DNA of 64,000 nt from Spizellomyces sp. 'palustris' (taxonomy: Eukaryota; Chytridiomycota; Chytridiomycetes; Spizellomycetales; Spizellomycetaceae), in NCBI GenBank assembly GCA_006535965.1, contig QEAR01000006.1, forward strand, positions 67,959 to 131,958, given 5' to 3'. How positions within the stretch are numbered: position 1 is the stretch's first letter; every line of letters starts with the position of its first letter. This document shows positions 59,260-64,000 of the stretch, piece by piece. The position numbers and the translations under genes were made by a program. Under the pieces are notes generated by a model. That model worked only from the letters and a program-made list of their open reading frames with translations. It was not told where the DNA came from and ran no database searches.

Positions 59260-60482
59260 CTAGTCGACCTCCATCATCGATTGCTTCGTCTTCCTCCCAG
59301 CCTTGACACCCTGCTTCACGGACCTCTCCTTTTCCTTGCGAGCATACTCGACTTGTTTCTTTGCATTTCTGCCCTTCAATGGCCGTTCCCCCTCTTCACT
59401 AGCACTACCCTGATCATGATCATCATCGACCTCGCTATCTCTAGACTCTCCTTCGCGATTCTTCCTATCCTTCCTTCGACCTCCAGCCATACCATGCGTG
59501 GCCGGCTTTCCGGCTTCTGCCCCATACCGTTTTGATATGTAGCGCACAAATATTGGATCTCCAGTTCCCCATCGTCGACGGAATCTGGGCTCGAGCGTGT
59601 CCCCTTCTTCAAGGTCCTCAACACGGTGGATAAAAAGCTTGAACTCTGTCCGGAGATTATCCGTAGACAAACCATCTGACAGATTTGAGTCAATGGAATT
59701 TACCGATCGGGTATCTTTATTATCAAGAGAACCCTGGTCTTCATTATCATCCTCGTAGCCGCCTTCTTCATGCTCTGCCTCATCATCAGTGTCATAGTAG
59801 TCTTTTCGCCAAGCTGCCTCGGAGTTTCCTTCCTCTTGCACTTCTTCTGCCTCGCTTTCTGCAGCAGAGCTCTCCTCAATTAGCACGTCCGTAGGCGAAA
59901 CTTCCGGCTCACCACGAAGCACCGCTAGCTTCCCCTTCTCGACCAGGGGACGAAACGCCGTGGGGAGTTGTGAAGGGATGTCCTGGTTGCCTTCCAAATC
60001 CAGAACCTCCAAATCTTGCAAGTCAACCAGCAAATTTGGTACGCTTTGAATCTTGTTGAATGAAAGGTCCAAGTAGGTGAGACGCGGGAAGATGGAGGGG
60101 AGGTCCGCAGGAATGGACGTAAGACGGTTTTCTCCACTATAACGACAGCCAACCGGTCAGTAACACTCTCCGTTGAAGTACAAAGAGGCTGTACCTACAG
60201 TAGCAGTGCAGAGAGGTTCTGCAACTTTTCAGCGTCCACTGGGAGATTTCCAAGGTTTAGTCCTCGCAAGTCCAGCACGCCGGTCTTCCTGGCCTCCGCG
60301 AGGCGTTGACGGACGGTAGGAGTGTCTTCCTCGGGGCCCGCGCCCGTCTTCTTTGTAGCTGCAAATGTTGCCTTGGTGCGGGTTTCCCGCTGGCCACTCC
60401 GAGCTTTGATGTTATGCATCTCGATCAGATGTGGAAAGAATGACAAACGAGAATTGTGGGCAAGTTGTGTGAAATTGACCAC
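59260..60482 (-). CDS. Leucine-rich repeat protein with acidic and basic tail
   Basis: Two exons: 60199-60482 (or from the Met at 60419) and 59260-60136, 386 aa at most. A short LRR array: TGVLDLRGLNLGNLPVDAEK, LQNLSALLL-GENRLTSIPADL, RLTYLDLSFNKIQSVPNLLV, LEVLDLEGNQDIPSQLP. It is followed by a long Glu/Asp-rich segment, a globular-looking stretch (TEFKLFIHRVEDLEEGD, DPIFVRYISKRYG) and a Lys-rich basic C-terminus. Presumably a protein-interaction adaptor. I do not recognise the orthologue. The intron is 62 bp, phase 2. Confidence 0.75.
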
Positions 60483-60676
60483 GTCACAATGTCGGGATTC
60501 GAATCCTCATTTATTCACATGACTCGTCATCGAACCTCGCGGCCTTATCGCCTCTGCAGGCTGAACTTCGGCTGTCGCCAGATCTCTTCCATCCACGACC
60601 TCTCTAGACCAAGTCCCATAGCATACAGCTATCTGTAAACTTGTATCCCCCGGAGAAGACCGTTGAAAACTCCAAA

Positions 60677-62089
60677 ATGAAGGGAATATTCATCCTGGTC
60701 CTTGTTCTGGGAATGCTCTTTACGGGCACGATCAACACAATATTGAACAAGCTGCAGGATATGACATGTGTCGAGAATTGCGAAGATCCTGATGCGTCTC
60801 ACAGAGAATATTTCGAGCAGCCTTTATGGCAGGTGAGCAGAGTTGAGGAAAAATCCGTAAAGTGGCCATATGACCAAGATTTGTGATTCATAACTGCTTC
60901 ACCTTGTTAGACGTTGAATATGTTTGTGGGCGAAGCTCTCTGTTTACTGGTCTACTATGTCGGCGTGTACTTGGAATCCCGGCGATCTTCGTCGTCGGGT
61001 GACTATCAACCTGTCGCGGTCCACCCCGAAGATCCAACGTCCGTCCAGGCTGATACAGCAACATCACCCAACCGATCCATCACGGAATCAACTCCACTCA
61101 TTGCCGGATCAAGCATACCTCCTCTCACAGGCACCAAGAATCTTCTTTTGTGGCTGCCAACCCTCTGCGATATGACTGCGACCACGCTGATGAATGTCGG
61201 TCTTATCCACGTGTCTGCTTCCATCTATCAGATGCTCCGCGGCTCTGTAGTACTGTTCACTGGTACGCTCTCTGTATACTTTCTCGGCCGGAAGCACCCC
61301 CTGTATAGATGGTTTGCCCTGATTATGGTGTTTGTGGGTGTCGGCGTCGTGGGACTCAGCAGTATCATTGAGCAGCCAGATCCTAACAAGGGTCCTGTCA
61401 AATCCTCTTTCACTGGGGTCCTCCTCGTGGTCCTTGCCCAAACCTTTACAGCCCTGCAGTTTGTCATTGAAGAAAAGATTATGGGGCGGTATGAGCTCCC
61501 TGCCATCAAAGCTGTAGGATTAGAAGGAGTTTTCGGATTGATCTCAGTTGGTCTGGGGATGCCCGTACTATACTACGCCTTTGGGGTGGGAACTGGCAAC
61601 TTTTTTGACTTGCCCGTTGGATTCCATCAGCTCTTTAGTCACGCCCAGATCCTGTATGCTGGGATCGGTATCATCTTCTCTATTGCGTTTTTCAATTGGT
61701 TTGGGTTGTCAGTGACGAGAAGTATTAGTGCCACATCAAGGTCGACGATTGACACGTGCCGGTGAGTGCAATATACCCCAGAGTAGTGCTTTTCTCTCGA
61801 TGTACGTCCCTGGCTCTGAACGGCATATTCTAGGACACTCTTCATCTGGATGATCAGTCTTGGATTGGGCTGGGAGAATTTTAGATGGTTGCAGGTTGTC
61901 GGTTTCGTGGTTCTCATCTATGGGTGGGTATCGAACATAAAATGGTTTCCAATGAAAATGCAGGACCGGGTTCTGATCTTATTCATACTTGGCAGAACTT
62001 TCCTATTCAATGACGTTGTCTCCCCACCTCCTCTTAACGCATGTCGTCGCCCGGTTGTGGAAGATGCGGATGAGATTGTGGAGCCGTGA
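60677..62089 (+). CDS. SLC35F6-like DMT-superfamily transporter
   Basis: Multi-pass membrane protein of the drug/metabolite transporter superfamily, closest to SLC35F6. Four exons: 60677-60832, 60911-61761, 61834-61923, 61996-62089; 396 aa. Visible helices include IFILVLVLGMLFTGTINTIL, NMFVGEALCLLVYYVGVYL, LLLWLPTLCDMTATTLMNVG, SIYQMLRGSVVLFTGTLSVY, YRWFALIMVFVGVGVVGLSS, GVLLVVLAQTFTALQFVIEE and ILYAGIGIIFSIAFFNWFGL. SIYQMLRGS is the conserved DMT signature. Using the 72-bp third intron gives GTFLFNDVV in place of a divergent read-through, as expected for the family C-terminus. The substrate is unknown. The divergent LRR gene is 194 bp away. Confidence 0.9.
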
Positions 62090-62383
62090 ATCTAGGGCTA
62101 TGCTATGATCAATGTATTTATTTATTGAACAGATGTTGGTTAAGGTGATGACGGGCTGTTGTTGCTATTGATAACTTTTTTTGGAATTCGCAAAATAACC
62201 AGGTGAATCAACACATGTGAACCCAAAAACATTAATGTGATCAAGTTGATTGGCAAGCAGCAGTTGCGCTTGGTCATTAACTGAACATAACCACTTCAAA
62301 ATCATAATTCTTTTTATTTCGAGCGGTGTCATGCACACGTTGCGTCAATTCAGAGAATATCCATATCTTCCGAGTTGATCTGA
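62090..62383. other. Convergent 3' region
   Basis: About 290 bp, A/T-rich, between convergent genes. Nothing seen. Confidence 0.35.
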
Positions 62384-62745
62384 TTAATGCTCAGTTTCTT
62401 TGTCTATTGGACCTGCAGAGAAAATATAGATATGGTGCATAACTAACCTCACCTGATCCAATTTTATTAGCTTTATTTTTTGTTTGCATCACTCGCGGAA
62501 GTACCCAAGTGTATGCTACGCTCCAAGAAATGCACATGAATTCAAAGAGAGCAAAGAGCCCGTAACAACTTGCATGTGGCCTTGTCCGCATCTCCTTATA
62601 TTTCAAATTGTAGGTAACATTGAAACGTTGATGCGCCAGATGGCTAAGCTCTACCTAAAACTCGGGAAATTAAATGATAATGATCGCTAACATTGGTTGC
62701 CACAGCGCTTCCTGTCGTAGTGGAGACCGCACAGTCAGTGTCCAT
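62384..62745 (-). CDS. Small single-helix membrane protein, three exons, unknown
   Basis: Exons 62692-62745, 62453-62654 and 62384-62412 give 285 nt or 94 aa with consistent phases (0, then 1) and consensus splice sites (GTTTTAG, GTGAGG, CTCTGCAG). Reads MDTDCAVSTTTGSAVATN-VE, then AHQRFNVTYNLKYKEMRTRP, HASCYGLFALFEFMCISWSV, AYTWVLPRV and the end NKANKIGSG-PIDKETEH. The C-x-YGLFALFE helix recalls the last helix of the FRAG1/PGAP2/Sfk1 family, which are normally about 250 aa, so this could be a short relative or the 3' end of a longer gene. The 5' end lies 245 bp from the MFS gene start. Confidence 0.5.
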
Positions 62746-62989
62746 TCAAGGTCCGAAGACGACCTCGGCAGGAAGGCCGCTCAACCTTTCTCGGTTCCTC
62801 AAAGGAGGACCCGCAATTAGCAATTGAAGAGCAGTAAAGTGAAAGTCGGCTTGGGACCGAAATGAAAGTCGTGTGACGTCAGATATACGCGCTACTCGCC
62901 ACCATATCCTGGACTTTGGCCGATGGTCCTCAAAAACAAGGCCTCTTTGACCATCTGCCCCCGAACGTGCAATCCGCAACGGCTACCCA

Positions 62990-64000
62990 ATGGAGCATCC
63001 TCACCACCGTAGTCCTCACGAGCGTACACCTCTCATTAGAGGTGCAAATGGGAGACAGGGTAACCAAGCAAACAAGGTATCGCAGGATTCGCCAGAATAT
63101 AAACGATGGCGAAGGCTCATGTTAACGCTCCTGGTTATCGCATACACGGTAAGTTGTGCTTGGAAGGAATAGATCGAATTCGATTGATCACCTAATGTGA
63201 TTTTTGCATACAGGGTTACTACTTTTGCAGAACCAATCTACCGCTTGCCATTCCTGATCTTGAAAAAAAAGAAGGGTTCACGAGGACAGATATCAGTAGT
63301 ATTCTGGCATCTGGATATGTCCTATTTTTGATTGGAAAGTACGTACCTTGAATTTAAATTTTCTTTAGAACAAATACTGACATTGGGATTGTTTGCAGGT
63401 TCATGAGCGGTTATCTCATTGATAAGTTTGGCGGAAAGGCGACATTGCTTGGCGGTCTCATTGGCTCGATCGTCACGACCGCCCTTTTTACATTGAAACT
63501 CCACCCGGTGTGGTTCGCGATTTTGCGTGCCTTGAATCAGTTGTGCTCTAGTGTCGGTTGGGGTGCCTGTGTCAAGACCGTCAGAAGATGGTATGAACCG
63601 AGTCGAGCAGCCCATGCCGTCGCTATCGCCTCCTTGGCTGAGACCGCCGGTGATGCCTTTGTTCGAGTGACGTTGGGATTGACTCTAGTTGCTGGACTGT
63701 CTTGGAATCAAATGTTTTACATTTCGGCGGCGATTGCTGCTTGTTTGTTGATACCCTCATGTTTCGTGCCCGCTTCCCCCCAGGCTAAAGGCTTTGATGC
63801 TCCGCAAGAACAAAATCAGGCTGCTCGTGAGGCTATGAGAGACCGCTCAGTGTATACCGAAGGATCTGGGGACGGAGGTTTAAGGCCTTTCTTGAAGAAC
63901 ACCCGAGCTTGGTTACTTTCCTTTGAGCTCTTGGGCGTCGTTTTGGTATGCTACCTTTATTGCATGGATAGCTTTCTCTCCTACTCACCGCTGCACATTA
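62990..64000 (+). CDS. MFS transporter, sugar-phosphate/organophosphate antiporter-like (partial, cut by the right edge)
   Basis: Major facilitator transporter. Exons 62990-63148, 63214-63338 and 63399-63945 with the next donor (TTTTG|GTATGC) just before the edge; the rest is outside the window. N-terminus MEHPHHRSPHERTPLI is cytosolic. Helix 1 reads LMLTLLVIAYT-GYYFCRTN. Then SILASGYVLFLIGKFMSGYL, IDKFGG (the MFS loop motif), WFAILRALNQLCSSVGWG and VRRWYEPSRAAHAVAIASL. The YYFCRTNLPLAIPDL start and the SVGWGACVKTVRRW block are like GlpT/UhpT and SLC37 organophosphate:phosphate antiporters. Substrate not determinable from half a protein. Confidence 0.82.

Noticed and set aside
60485-60510. 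GGGATTCGAATCCTC looks like a tRNA T-arm / B-box
   Set aside because: Flanking five-base arms do not pair around the seven-base loop, and no matching acceptor or D-arm lies upstream.

Overview
This 64 kb window looks like ordinary nuclear chromosome from a flagellated early-diverging fungus, most likely a chytrid. Fungal markers are a Zn2Cys6/fungal-trans transcription factor, an SH3-SAM-PH BOI-type polarity protein, a GH5 steryl-glucosidase-type enzyme and Slu7, La and Yos1 orthologues. Two genes point to a motile cilium: an axonemal dynein heavy chain (DNAH1 type) cut by the left edge, and a KIF12-type kinesin. Genes are dense, on both strands, and most carry several short GT-AG introns (about 48-180 bp). 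I rebuilt most gene models by hand. Where exon coordinates are given, exon lengths and phases add up to whole codons, which is the main support for those models.

Layout. 1-2839 dynein heavy chain (-). 3321-5778 BOI-like (+). 6577-8423 FYVE-RING E3 ligase (+). 9169-10073 SAP18 (+). 10273-12054 SLU7 (-). 12213-12881 JTB family (+). 13115-14711 PP4 catalytic subunit (-). 15060-16952 NXPE/PC-esterase-like type II membrane protein (+). 17263-20660 Rho GEF (-). 22197-26417 Spen-like multi-RRM/SPOC protein (+). 26614-28342 La (-). 28821-29244 YOS1 (+). 29485-31723 Sir2-class deacetylase (-). 31917-34632 membrane-anchored GH26 (-). 35163-37572 PUF6/PUM3 (-). 38455-41638 GH5 (+). 41871-42986 unknown (+). 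43131-45553 KIF12-like kinesin (-). 45775-46589 HINT3-like HIT protein (+). 46898-48224 Ran (-). About 48878-49339 cryptic zinc-motif frame (+). 49675-50706 ribosomal protein eS24 (-). 51248-51732 unknown (-). 51782-54689 Zn cluster regulator (+). 55315-55743 PPPY-motif protein (+). 57345-59011 seven-helix receptor (+). 59260-60482 LRR protein (-). 60677-62089 SLC35F6-like transporter (+). 62384-62745 small membrane protein (-). 62990 to the right edge MFS transporter (+).

Most genes are housekeeping: splicing and RNA (Slu7, SAP18, Spen, La, Puf6, eS24), nuclear transport (Ran), secretory pathway (Yos1), chromatin (Sir2, SAP18) and polarity signalling (BOI, RhoGEF, PP4). Two carbohydrate-active enzymes, an NXPE-like protein and a receptor act at membranes or the surface. 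There is no operon-like logic and no sign of horizontal islands, transposons, viral remnants, CRISPR, tRNA or rRNA. I found no convincing new multi-gene system. The most notable observations are a 4-nt microexon splitting the invariant G3 motif of Ran, small genes visible only through splicing (YOS1, 62384-62745, 51248-51732), a 16-residue-period RPxSAR array in the dynein tail, a FYVE-RING ligase in a fungus, and an uncharacterised CxxC/CxxC frame at 48.9-49.3 kb.
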